Shown here: piece after piece, positions 1 to 6,696 of the stretch
Position numbering within the stretch: the stretch's first letter is position 1
Layout of the letters: every line of letters begins with the position of its first letter
Assembly (NCBI GenBank): GCA_964473995.1
Contig: CAYYRB010000073.1
Coordinates: 1-9,921, forward strand
Origin: JAKRSD01 sp964473995
GTDB taxonomy: Bacteria > Bacteroidota > Bacteroidia > CAIKAF01
Direction of reading: 5' to 3'
DNA: 9,921 nucleotides
The notes under the pieces: model-generated
Database searches by the model: none
The model's input: only the letters and a program-made list of their open reading frames with translations
Told to the model about the DNA's origin: nothing
Made by a program: the position numbers and the translations under genes

Positions 1-881
1 GCCCCTCCCAATTCAATGGAAAAGGCCATGATCAGAATAATGCGCAGCATATTCTTCGTGGAAGCCAGACTTTCAAAGCTCATGAAATCCATGACAATGG
101 CTTGTTGGCGTAAGCCCACTCCTTTTTGGGAAAAGAAAGTGAAAAATGAGGCGAAGGTGATTACGTTTAATCCACCCAGTTGCATTAAAACAAGCAAAAT
201 AAATTGCCCTTTCAGCGTAAAATAAGTGGCGGTATCCACAACAGTAAGGCCGGTTACGCAACTTGCGCTGGTAGAAGTAAAAAGGGCATCCATGAAAGGC
301 ATGATTTCTCCTTTTGTATTTGTCTCCGGCATCATGAGCAAACCCGTGCCCACCAAAATGAGGAAAATGAAAGAAATGATAAACATGGAGGCCGGAGATA
401 CGCCGATGTGGTGGAGGTATTTTCCTACTTTGACTAATTCCAGAAAGACGATAATCAGCAGAAATCCTAAAATAATCAGCAGAAAAATTTCAGAAAAAAT
501 CGGAATTTCATAAGCATCAAAAAAATGCCGGAGCAAAGGAGTTCCAAAAAGAAGAACCCCTAATACATCCAACAATACCAAGGATAGCAGGATGGTTTCA
601 GCCAGGTTGTCCTTGATGAATTTCCGGGGCTCAAAATCAAAAAAGAAACGAATGAAGTAACTGAGCATGAAAAAGGCAAATACCCCGCGTATGGTCGTAA
701 TGATCAGGGGAATTTGCTCTTCAGGTACCGGAAAACCAAAATAGTAAACGGCCCCCGTCAGGGCAAAGAGAGAAACGACTAATCTCAAAACTCTGAGAAC
801 GCTGAGCACGGTTTGTTTGCTGTCATAAATGGACAGGTTTACTACCTCGCGAAATCGGTCCAAGCGCCTTGCTTTTTTCAT
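1..881 (-). CDS. TrkH/KtrB-family potassium uptake transporter, 3' part outside the window
   Basis: Membrane subunit of a K+ (or Na+-coupled K+) uptake system in the inner membrane. The frame stays open from the ATG at 881 to the window edge, giving 293 complete residues of an unfinished protein. Residues 201-212 (FTSTSASCVTGL) are the first pore loop and selectivity filter of the SKT superfamily; residues 234-243 (QLGGLNVITF) match the conserved segment in the following helix. About 165 residues precede the first canonical helix (164-185) and hold four likely membrane spans near 31-50, 60-80, 96-115 and 131-152. The canonical family begins close to its first pore helix, so this is an N-terminal extension, which I believe is common in Bacteroidota homologues. 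The ATG overlaps the stop of the upstream kinase (ATGA), so translation is probably coupled. The family call is secure; ion preference and the partner (TrkA/KtrA type) cannot be seen. Confidence 0.9.
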   Translation of the reverse strand, partial: MKKARRLDRFREVVNLSIYDSKQTVLSVLRVLRLVVSLFALTGAVYYFGFPVPEEQIPLIITTIRGVFAFFMLSYFIRFFFDFEPRKFIKDNLAETILLSLVLLDVLGVLLFGTPLLRHFFDAYEIPIFSEIFLLIILGFLLIIVFLELVKVGKYLHHIGVSPASMFIISFIFLILVGTGLLMMPETNTKGEIMPFMDALFTSTSASCVTGLTVVDTATYFTLKGQFILLVLMQLGGLNVITFASFFTFFSQKGVGLRQQAIVMDFMSFESLASTKNMLRIILIMAFSIELGG

Positions 882-1876
882 GGACGGGTTAGTTTTTGTT
901 TGGCTTCTCTGAACAGTATATCTTTATTTACGGGTACCGCACCTGGAGATTCACAAACCAAGCCGCCGGCCAGATTGGCCAATTCTACGGCCGTGCGGAA
1001 ATCGGCTCCCGCGGCAAGGCAAAGAGTAGCGACTGCAATGACCGTATCACCCGCTCCCGAAACATCGGCTATGTTCCTCACATGAGCGGGAGAAAGAAAG
1101 TATCCCTCCGGCCCCTCTCCGAACATGCCCGACTCAGAGAGCGTAATGAGAGTATAGCGGTGATTCAGCATGGCAACCAGCCGCTTGTGGGCCTTCGATA
1201 ATTCCCCTGTGGTTTTTCCCATGTGAGGCAACCCGAGACCTGCTTTTAATTCTTTAAGATTGGGTTTAAACAGAGTGACTTTCCTGTAAAGTGAGAAACT
1301 TCTGAGCTTTGGATCTACCGTAACAGGGATGTTGCTTTCGGAAGACTTTGAGGTAGTTAAGCGGATGATTTCCGGAGTTAAGACGCCTTTATCGTAGTCC
1401 TGTAACAGAATTCCCCTGGTTCCTTCCAGGGAGTCAGTCAGCATTTTCTTCAACTCTCTTTCCTCTTCAGGCGAAAGAAAGTGCGTGTTTTCCTCATCGA
1501 GCCGCAGCATTTGATGACGATTTCCCAGAATGCGTGTTTTACAGGTTGTTTTCCGGGTTTTTGACCGCAGGATCAGATCTGTATTCAAACCGGCAAGGGC
1601 AAGCTGTCCCAGCAATACATTCCCGTTTTCATCATCACCCGTAACCGAGCATAAATGCACTTTTGCACCGAGTGCCGCCAAATTTACCGCTACGTTTGCC
1701 GCTCCTCCGGGGCAGTAAGTCCTATGCAGGATATCCACCACGGGAACAGGAGCCTCAGGTGAAATCCGATCTACCTTTCCGTGAATGTACTCATCCAGCA
1801 TGATGTCTCCGACAACCGTAATCGGTAAACCGACAAAACAATCAAAAATTTCCTCTATTTTTCCTTGATTTAACAC
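878..1876 (-). CDS. D-glycero-beta-D-manno-heptose-7-phosphate kinase-type sugar kinase (HldE N-domain / RfaE1)
   Basis: A PfkB/ribokinase-family kinase whose closest recognisable type is the kinase half of HldE, which phosphorylates heptose 7-phosphate at C1 in the ADP-heptose route for lipopolysaccharide. Diagnostic stretches, numbered from the GTG at 1876, are VVGDIMLDEY (about 21-30), the substrate-loop motif DRISPEAPVPVVD (36-48), GGAANVAVNLAALGA (57-71) and the anion hole with catalytic aspartate SGAGD (273-277). The cytidylyltransferase half of bifunctional HldE is absent, so a partner encoded elsewhere is expected. No ATG start exists: the frame is closed upstream by TAA at 1909-1907, and the possible starts are TTG 1894, TTG 1882 and GTG 1876. 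I chose GTG because it gives a family-like N terminus and 332 residues; TTG 1894 would give 338. Its stop overlaps the start of the downstream TrkH gene. Exact substrate is inferred. Confidence 0.88.
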   Translation of the reverse strand: MLNQGKIEEIFDCFVGLPITVVGDIMLDEYIHGKVDRISPEAPVPVVDILHRTYCPGGAANVAVNLAALGAKVHLCSVTGDDENGNVLLGQLALAGLNTDLILRSKTRKTTCKTRILGNRHQMLRLDEENTHFLSPEEERELKKMLTDSLEGTRGILLQDYDKGVLTPEIIRLTTSKSSESNIPVTVDPKLRSFSLYRKVTLFKPNLKELKAGLGLPHMGKTTGELSKAHKRLVAMLNHRYTLITLSESGMFGEGPEGYFLSPAHVRNIADVSGAGDTVIAVATLCLAAGADFRTAVELANLAGGLVCESPGAVPVNKDILFREAKQKLTRP

Positions 1877-1888
1877 ATTCAAATGACT

Positions 1889-1918
1889 ATGCAAGTGTAC
1901 TAAATTTTATTTTTGCAT
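1889..1918. promoter_or_regulatory. Inverted repeat ATGCAA-N18-TTGCAT between divergent genes, possible operator
   Basis: Perfect 6-base inverted half-sites at 1889-1894 and 1913-1918 lie in the region between the kinase and the MarR gene. The right half overlaps the proposed -7 box of the MarR gene. A looser pair (ATTCAAATG at 1877-1885 and CATTGAAT at 1916-1923) flanks it. The repeats are short and the spacer is longer than in usual MarR palindromes, so the operator role is only a suggestion. Confidence 0.25.
1908..1915 (+). promoter_or_regulatory. Probable -7 box (TATTTTTG) of the MarR gene
   Basis: TATTTTTG matches the Bacteroidota -7 consensus TAnnTTTG exactly and lies 27 bases before the ATG at 1943. 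No clear -33 TTTG element is present at the usual distance upstream, so the call rests on the -7 match and its position. Confidence 0.5.
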
Positions 1919-1942
1919 TGAATTTCTAATCTACCTCAAGTA

Positions 1943-2497
1943 ATGCATGCACATTCAAAACAAAAAAAAACGACCTCGGCTCACGCTTTGGCGAAAAAGA
2001 AGCTAAACATTGATCCGTTGTTGGATCCCCTACCTTTGGATCAGTTGATTCAGCGCCGAGATCGATTTGAATCCGATACGGAAATGTTTACGGGTATTTT
2101 GATTTTTACTGCCTCGCACATTGATTATTTGGTTAATGAAACGTTGAAAGGTTTGGAGATAACCCGTCCACAGTACAATCTGTTAAACGTTTTATACAAT
2201 AACCATCCGGAAAAAATGTCGATGGGACTGGTTACCATGCGTATGGTTGATAAAACCAGCAATGTAACCCGCCTGGCCGACCGTTTGGCAGAAAGGGGCA
2301 TCGTGCAGAAAATCCAGAAGCCGGACAATAGAAGGGTGAACGAGTTAAACCTCACACCCAAAGGTCTCAAACTGTACGAAAAAATGCGGGATATGATGAA
2401 GGAGAATGTGTGGTCTTCAATTGATGATAACTTATCCGCCAAGCAGATAGGTACAGCGATTGATATTTTAATCAAATTGAAGACAGGCAAAAAATAA
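1943..2497 (+). CDS. MarR-family winged-helix transcriptional regulator
   Basis: A 184-residue cytoplasmic protein of the MarR type, usually a dimeric repressor that answers small ligands or redox signals. The recognition region is at about residues 93-119 (MSMGLVTMRM, then TSNVTRLADRLAERG), followed by the wing: KPDNRRVNELNLTPKG at 126-141, which carries the conserved D-x-R-R and LTPKG elements. Flanking helices (45-72 and 143-180) would form the dimer interface. The first 40 or so residues are a lysine-rich, probably disordered leader longer than in typical MarR proteins (around 140-150 residues). It starts with ATG and has no clear Shine-Dalgarno sequence. It is divergent from the kinase gene and may regulate it or itself, which is inference. 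It converges with the sigma-54 activator gene, leaving five bases between the two stops. The ligand cannot be told. Confidence 0.9.
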   Translation: MHAHSKQKKTTSAHALAKKKLNIDPLLDPLPLDQLIQRRDRFESDTEMFTGILIFTASHIDYLVNETLKGLEITRPQYNLLNVLYNNHPEKMSMGLVTMRMVDKTSNVTRLADRLAERGIVQKIQKPDNRRVNELNLTPKGLKLYEKMRDMMKENVWSSIDDNLSAKQIGTAIDILIKLKTGKK

Positions 2498-2502
2498 ACA
2501 TC

Positions 2503-3678
2503 TCAATCGTTTCTTTTCGGCTTGGCGAAAGCGGTCACATCCTCACCGGTGATTTTGGCATCGGAGAGGATGACCAGTCTTTCTACCACATTGCGCAACT
2601 CACGTATATTTCCCGACCAGTCAAGTTGTTGAAGTTCCTTCAGCGCTTCTTTGGTGAATGTTTTCGCAGGCATATTTTGCTCCTCCAGAATCATGCTTAA
2701 AAAATGTTCGGCCAACATCGGGATATCTTCCCTGCGTTCGTTCAACGCGGGCACATGAATAGGAATCACACTGATGCGGTGATATAAGTCTTCCCTAAAA
2801 TTTCCCTTGGCGATTTCAGCCTGCAGGTCTTTATTGGTGGCTGCCAAAATGCGAACATCCACTTTGATGTCACCATCACCGCCTACCCGGCTTATCCTAC
2901 TCTCCTGTAGGGCCCTTAACACTTTTGCTTGGGCGGCATGGCTCATATCCCCGATTTCATCCAGAAACAAAGTACCTCCGTCGGCTTGCTCAAATTTTCC
3001 TTTACGTTGTTTTACCGCCGAGGTGAAAGAGCCTTTTTCATGTCCGAATAATTCGCTTTCGATCAATTCGGATGGAATGGCAGCACAGTTCACTTCCACC
3101 CAGGGTTTGTCTGCCCGTTTAGAAAGTTCATGGATTCTTCTCGCCACCAATTCCTTGCCGGTACCGTTCCCGCCTGTAATCAAAATGCGGGCATCGGTAG
3201 GGGCAACACGTGCAATAAGCTCTTTTATTTTTTGAATGCCTTCGCTTTCTCCGATAATTTCCCCTGACTTGGTTTTGGATATTTTTCGCTTGAGTTGTCT
3301 GGTTTCCTTCACCAGTACTTTTTTGTCCAAGGCATTACGTGTCGTAATGAGCAACCGGTTCAAATCAATGGGTTTAGCAATATAATCAAAGGCTCCTTTT
3401 TTTATACACTCTACGGCAGTTTCAATATTGCCGTGCCCTGAAATCATCACGACGGGTACTTCATCATTTATTTCCATGATTTTCATGAGTACCTCCATGC
3501 CGTCCATCTTGGGCATTTTTATATCGCAAAAAACCAGATCAACCGATTCCTTCTCATATAATTCAATGCCTTTTTGCCCGTCTTCCGCCTCGGCAATCTC
3601 ATACTTTTCGTATTCCAAAATATCCCTCAGCGTGCTGCGAATACTTCTTTCGTCGTCTATGATGAGTATTTTTCCCAT
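2503..3678 (-). CDS. NtrC-type sigma-54-dependent response regulator lacking a DNA-binding domain
   Basis: A 391-residue two-component output protein that would use ATP to open sigma-54 RNA polymerase promoters. The receiver domain (3-115) has the acidic pair D8/D9, phosphoacceptor D52 in CDIKMPKMDG, S80 and K102. The AAA+ domain (about 140-368) has Walker A GGNGTGKE (169-176), a sigma-54 contact loop reading GSFTSA (216-221) in place of GAFTGA, Walker B GGTLFLDEIGD (234-244) and the sensor II motif NIRELRN (357-363). The protein ends about 25 residues after the AAA+ core, in a lysine-rich tail, with no Fis-type helix-turn-helix; NtrC relatives usually run to about 450 residues. It could act from solution, as described for FlgR and CtcC. 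No histidine kinase gene is present in the window. The gene lies 19 bases after the methyltransferase gene and is probably co-transcribed with it. Confidence 0.93.
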   Translation of the reverse strand: MGKILIIDDERSIRSTLRDILEYEKYEIAEAEDGQKGIELYEKESVDLVFCDIKMPKMDGMEVLMKIMEINDEVPVVMISGHGNIETAVECIKKGAFDYIAKPIDLNRLLITTRNALDKKVLVKETRQLKRKISKTKSGEIIGESEGIQKIKELIARVAPTDARILITGGNGTGKELVARRIHELSKRADKPWVEVNCAAIPSELIESELFGHEKGSFTSAVKQRKGKFEQADGGTLFLDEIGDMSHAAQAKVLRALQESRISRVGGDGDIKVDVRILAATNKDLQAEIAKGNFREDLYHRISVIPIHVPALNERREDIPMLAEHFLSMILEEQNMPAKTFTKEALKELQQLDWSGNIRELRNVVERLVILSDAKITGEDVTAFAKPKRND

Positions 3679-3697
3679 AGCTAAAGATTCGGTTTTT

Positions 3698-4342
3698 TCA
3701 GGCCTTTTTTCTGATCATCATCAGGCCGTCTCGCAAAGGAAATAAAATATTTTCAACCCGTGATTCCTTTTGTACCAAATCGTTAAACCGTTTGAGAGCC
3801 TCGGTTTCTTTGTCGTTCCGTGCCGCCGGCTCGGTTACTTTCCCGCTCCACAACACATTGTCCGCAAGAATGACTCCGCCCGGTTGCAACTTCTCTAATG
3901 ATAATTCAAAGTAGGGCGGATAATTTTCTTTGTCGGCATCGATGAATATCAGATCGGGTTTTTCGGTCAGGGAACTAAGATAATCCAGCGCATGGGTTTC
4001 AATCAACTCTATTTGATGAGCATGGGGAGATACGGAAAAATACCGGCGTGCCATGGCATTGGTTTCCGGATTAATGTCCAAAGTGATTAACTTCCCGTTT
4101 TCCGTGAGGCCTTCCGCCAAACATAATGCGGAATAGCCGGTGAAGGTGCCTATTTCCAAAATGAATTGCGGTTTCATCAGTTGTGAAATCATCGCCAGAA
4201 ATCGCCCCTGAAGATGACCGCTCAACATACGCGGACGTGTTGTCTGCAAATGTGTTTTCCGATTCAGATCGTAGAGCAGCTCCGATTCCCGGGTGGTGTG
4301 CTCTTCACAGTATCTCGAAATCTTTTCAGGCAAAAAATCCAT
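3698..4342 (-). CDS. Class I SAM-dependent O-methyltransferase (COMT/CCoAOMT-like)
   Basis: A 214-residue cytoplasmic methyltransferase of the Methyltransf_3 family, whose members use S-adenosylmethionine and a divalent metal to methylate catechol-type hydroxyls. Motif I is LEIGTFTGYS (62-71), the acidic ribose contact is ITLDIN (86-91), and the metal-site residues are D135/D137 in FIDADKENY and D161-N162 in ILADNVLWSG. Length is normal for the bacterial family (about 210-220). The ATG at 4342 shares its A with the TAA stop of the upstream cytochrome gene (TAATG), a classic coupling arrangement, so the two are almost certainly on one transcript. The natural substrate cannot be read from the sequence; bacterial relatives are often promiscuous or of unknown role. 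Confidence 0.92.
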   Translation of the reverse strand: MDFLPEKISRYCEEHTTRESELLYDLNRKTHLQTTRPRMLSGHLQGRFLAMISQLMKPQFILEIGTFTGYSALCLAEGLTENGKLITLDINPETNAMARRYFSVSPHAHQIELIETHALDYLSSLTEKPDLIFIDADKENYPPYFELSLEKLQPGGVILADNVLWSGKVTEPAARNDKETEALKRFNDLVQKESRVENILFPLRDGLMMIRKKA

Positions 4343-5406
4343 TACAGGGAAGTAAATTCCTTTGGGGCTGTCTTTACGGCCGGGTCTGATAATTCTCCCG
4401 TGAGGCTTTTCAGGAATGCCGTTATTTTCATGATTTCATTGTCGGACAATTCCAGATCTAATTGGGTTTTACCCATTATTTTTACCGCATCCTCTAATTT
4501 AGCCACACTGCCGTCATGAAAGTACGGGTAGGTTTCTCCGATGTTGCGCAGAGAGGGCACCTTGAATACATGCTTGTCGGCCTCGTTTTTGGTCACCGCA
4601 AATCGTCCTTCGTCTGTGTTTTTGGAACCGGTCAACGGCATGTAATCATGAAAAACGCCAAATTTCTGAAATGAATTTCCGCCAAGCAGAGGACCGTTAT
4701 GGCAGGAAGTGCAGCCGGTTTCGATGAAGGTGAGCATGCCCTTTTTTTCCGTAATGTTCAAAGCCATTGAATCGCCACGCAGATATCGGTCAAAACGCGA
4801 AGGGGTGAGTAAGGTGCGCTCGAAAGCTGCGATGGCCATACGCAGGTTTTTATAAGTAATGGGATCAGACTCTCCGGGAAACGCGGTTTTGAATAAATCC
4901 TGATACAAAGGAATTTCCTTCAGTCGGTCAACCAGAAAGGCTTCGCTGGGAATATTCATTTCCACGGGATTCAGAATAGGCATACCGGCCTGTTGTTCCA
5001 CATCGGCGGCTCTGCCGTCCCAAAATTGGGTGGTGTGCAGGGCTGCATTAAATACGGTGGGGGAATTCCGGCCTCCGCGCTCACCCAAATCTCCGGCGGA
5101 AGTTGCTTCCCTGTCTACCCCGAATGTGCTCAGATTATGGCATGTATTGCAGCTTTGCGTCGCGTTTTTCGAAAGACGTTTATCATGATAGAGGTAATAA
5201 CCCAATTTTGATTTTTCTTCCGTAACGACGTTACTTTCGGAAGGAGCACCTGCGTTCAGTGCCGTAAATACGCCTTTGGATTTTTCAAAAAGGATCGCAT
5301 CATACCGTTTATGCTCCCGCATCTCCAAATCATTTTCTTTTTTGCCACCGCAAGAGAATAAAAGCATTCCGGATGCTACGGACAGGAATAAAAATGAATG
5401 TTTCAT
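4342..5406 (-). CDS. Diheme cytochrome c peroxidase / MauG-family lipoprotein
   Basis: A 354-residue periplasmic diheme protein of the bacterial cytochrome c peroxidase family, which reduces hydrogen peroxide with electrons from small cytochromes or, in MauG relatives, oxidises protein substrates. It has two heme c attachment motifs, CNTCH (86-90) and CTSCH (232-236), plus the family blocks RNSPTVFNAA (113-122), QFWDGRA (127-133), GRFAVTKNEADKHVFKVPSL (267-286) and YPYFHDGS (293-300). The N terminus is a lipoprotein signal ending LLFSC (15-19), so it should be anchored through C19. The frame opens at TTG 5433, but ATG 5406 is preferred because it places the signal peptide correctly. The deacetylase-like gene lies 77 bases upstream and the methyltransferase start overlaps the stop. 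Peroxidase against MauG-like activity is not settled here, because the distal heme ligand was not identified. Confidence 0.92.
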   Translation of the reverse strand: MKHSFLFLSVASGMLLFSCGGKKENDLEMREHKRYDAILFEKSKGVFTALNAGAPSESNVVTEEKSKLGYYLYHDKRLSKNATQSCNTCHNLSTFGVDREATSAGDLGERGGRNSPTVFNAALHTTQFWDGRAADVEQQAGMPILNPVEMNIPSEAFLVDRLKEIPLYQDLFKTAFPGESDPITYKNLRMAIAAFERTLLTPSRFDRYLRGDSMALNITEKKGMLTFIETGCTSCHNGPLLGGNSFQKFGVFHDYMPLTGSKNTDEGRFAVTKNEADKHVFKVPSLRNIGETYPYFHDGSVAKLEDAVKIMGKTQLDLELSDNEIMKITAFLKSLTGELSDPAVKTAPKEFTSL

Positions 5407-5467
5407 TGTTTTAATTTTTGCCAAATTTCGCAATATAATTCGAACTGTCGGAATAGATTCTGCTTAT

Positions 5468-5483
5468 CGGCCTATTGCGGCCG
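5468..5483 (-). other. Short GC hairpin just after the deacetylase-like gene
   Basis: CGGCC and GGCCG form a 5-base stem with a 6-base loop immediately after the TAG stop of the minus-strand gene. No T-run follows on that strand, so it is a weak candidate for attenuation or mRNA end protection and not a convincing terminator. Confidence 0.25.
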
Positions 5484-6383
5484 CTAATCATAATACTCGC
5501 CCAAAAGGCGAAAGGTGTGGGCATGCGCCTCCGTAATGATGCGGATGTCTTCTGAATATCCGCCGCCCATGGCCGCAACCAAGGGTAATCCCGCTTCCCG
5601 GCAAAGGGATATGACTATTTTATCGCGTTGACGGCACCCCTCGGGCGTGAGGGAAAGGCGACCGAGTTTGTCTGAAGCAAGCACATCGGCTCCGCTGAGG
5701 TAGAAAACAAAATTGGGCTGCACCTTATCCAATAGATCGCAGAGCCGGTATTCCAAAATTTTCAGATAGGTTGCATCTCCCGTTCCGTCCTCCAATTCAA
5801 TGTCCAGATTGGAATTTTCCTTGTGCAGCGGAAAATTATTTTTTCCGTGCATACTGAATGTAAACACGCGATTCTCTTTTTCGAAAATAGCAGCCGTTCC
5901 GTTTCCCTGATGAACGTCCAGATCCACGATGAGTATCTGTTTTACTCTATTTTGGTGCAATAAACCATTGGCCGCTACGGCCATGTCGTTGTAAAGACAA
6001 AACCCTTCTCCGTGCGAGGCGTAGGCGTGGTGTGTTCCGCCGGCGATATTGCCACCGCATCCGTGTTCCAGGGCATGCAGTGCCAATTGAAGTGTTCCCC
6101 CGGTAATGATTCTTTCGCGCTGTACGAGTTCTTGGGAAAATGGAAATCCGGTTCTGCGTTCTTCCTGCCGGCTCATAGTACCCCGATTCAGTTTTTCGAT
6201 CCACTCGGCGGTATGGGTCAACGAGAGCAGATCATCGGAAATGGGCGTGGGTTCAAAAAAATCGGAAGGGGAGAAAGATCCTTCATATACCAGCTGCTCT
6301 GCCAACAGTTCATATTTGATCATGGGAAAGCGATGACCTGCCGGCAACGGATGCGCATACACGGATGAAAATGCGATTTTCAT
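5484..6383 (-). CDS. Histone deacetylase-superfamily (AcuC/acetylpolyamine amidohydrolase-like) zinc hydrolase
   Basis: A 299-residue member of the arginase/deacetylase fold. Bacterial members remove acetyl groups from lysines (AcuC on acetyl-CoA synthetase) or from polyamines and other small amides. The catalytic set is visible: the histidine pair H118-H119 in GGTHHAYASHGEGFCLYND (116-133 region), zinc ligands D156 and H158 in VDLDVHQGNG, D233 in SGADVLASD, and the transition-state tyrosine Y276 in MGGGY. Length is typical of the short bacterial branch (about 300). The open frame continues upstream to a TTG at 6494, but that extra stretch does not resemble the family, whose members begin as here with a MKIAFS-type strand, so ATG 6383 is chosen. 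It is the first gene of the minus-strand series and is transcribed away from thrS. The substrate is unknown. Confidence 0.92.
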   Translation of the reverse strand: MKIAFSSVYAHPLPAGHRFPMIKYELLAEQLVYEGSFSPSDFFEPTPISDDLLSLTHTAEWIEKLNRGTMSRQEERRTGFPFSQELVQRERIITGGTLQLALHALEHGCGGNIAGGTHHAYASHGEGFCLYNDMAVAANGLLHQNRVKQILIVDLDVHQGNGTAAIFEKENRVFTFSMHGKNNFPLHKENSNLDIELEDGTGDATYLKILEYRLCDLLDKVQPNFVFYLSGADVLASDKLGRLSLTPEGCRQRDKIVISLCREAGLPLVAAMGGGYSEDIRIITEAHAHTFRLLGEYYD

Positions 6384-6663
6384 TTTTTGAGCTTTCTGAA
6401 TCCGTGAACCAACAGAGCAAATCCCTGTATGGTTTTGCTTTTCTGCGTTTTTATCCAAAACTACGGAGTAGAAGTCGGTCAACCCGCCGCCCAACCTGCA
6501 TGAGTTGGGGTTTACGACGATTTTTATGTGATAAAGGTGGATTACGATATTCAGATGATAGGAACTGTCTCTCAGGCAATCCCATGACCTGAAAATGAAA
6601 ATGGTTTTTTCGCGCAGATACTGCTGAAATTCCTGCCTGCTTTTTTTTGCACGATTTTGCGAT
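6384..6663. other. Noncoding region between divergent deacetylase-like gene and thrS
   Basis: No gene is supported here. Weak open frames on both strands show no family resemblance. The stretch contains a 6-base-stem hairpin (CCCAAC 6490-6495, GTTGGG 6504-6509, loop of 8) without a T-run, and T-rich tracts at 6605-6610 and 6641-6648 leading into the thrS promoter. A promoter for the minus-strand series must lie here, but no clean TAnnTTTG match was found on that strand. Confidence 0.6.
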
Positions 6664-6671
6664 TACCTTTG
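6664..6671 (+). promoter_or_regulatory. Probable -7 box (TACCTTTG) of the thrS operon
   Basis: TACCTTTG is an exact match to TAnnTTTG, ending 25 bases before the thrS ATG. TTTG at 6646-6649 could be the -33 element, though the gap of 14 is shorter than usual. Transcription would start near 6678, leaving a leader of only about 20 bases, too short for a structured control element. Confidence 0.6.
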
Positions 6672-6696
6672 CACTCTTTTTTGTTCAGAAAGTCAT

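Noticed and set aside
2498..2502. Terminator between the convergent MarR and sigma-54 activator genes
   Set aside because: Only five bases separate the stops and no hairpin with a T-run was found on either strand nearby.
5407..5433. Upstream TTG start for the cytochrome c peroxidase gene
   Set aside because: It would put nine charged residues before a normal lipoprotein signal peptide; ATG 5406 fits better.
6384..6494. Upstream extension of the deacetylase-like frame to TTG 6494
   Set aside because: The added 37 residues do not resemble the family N terminus, while ATG 6383 gives the expected first strand and normal length.
6490..6509. Hairpin CCCAAC-N8-GTTGGG as a terminator or riboswitch part
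   Set aside because: A six-base stem without a T-run lying between divergent genes; no terminator is needed there and no larger structure is seen.
6365..6592. Small plus-strand frame of 75 residues upstream of thrS
   Set aside because: It overlaps the start of the deacetylase-like gene, has arbitrary composition and no start signal.
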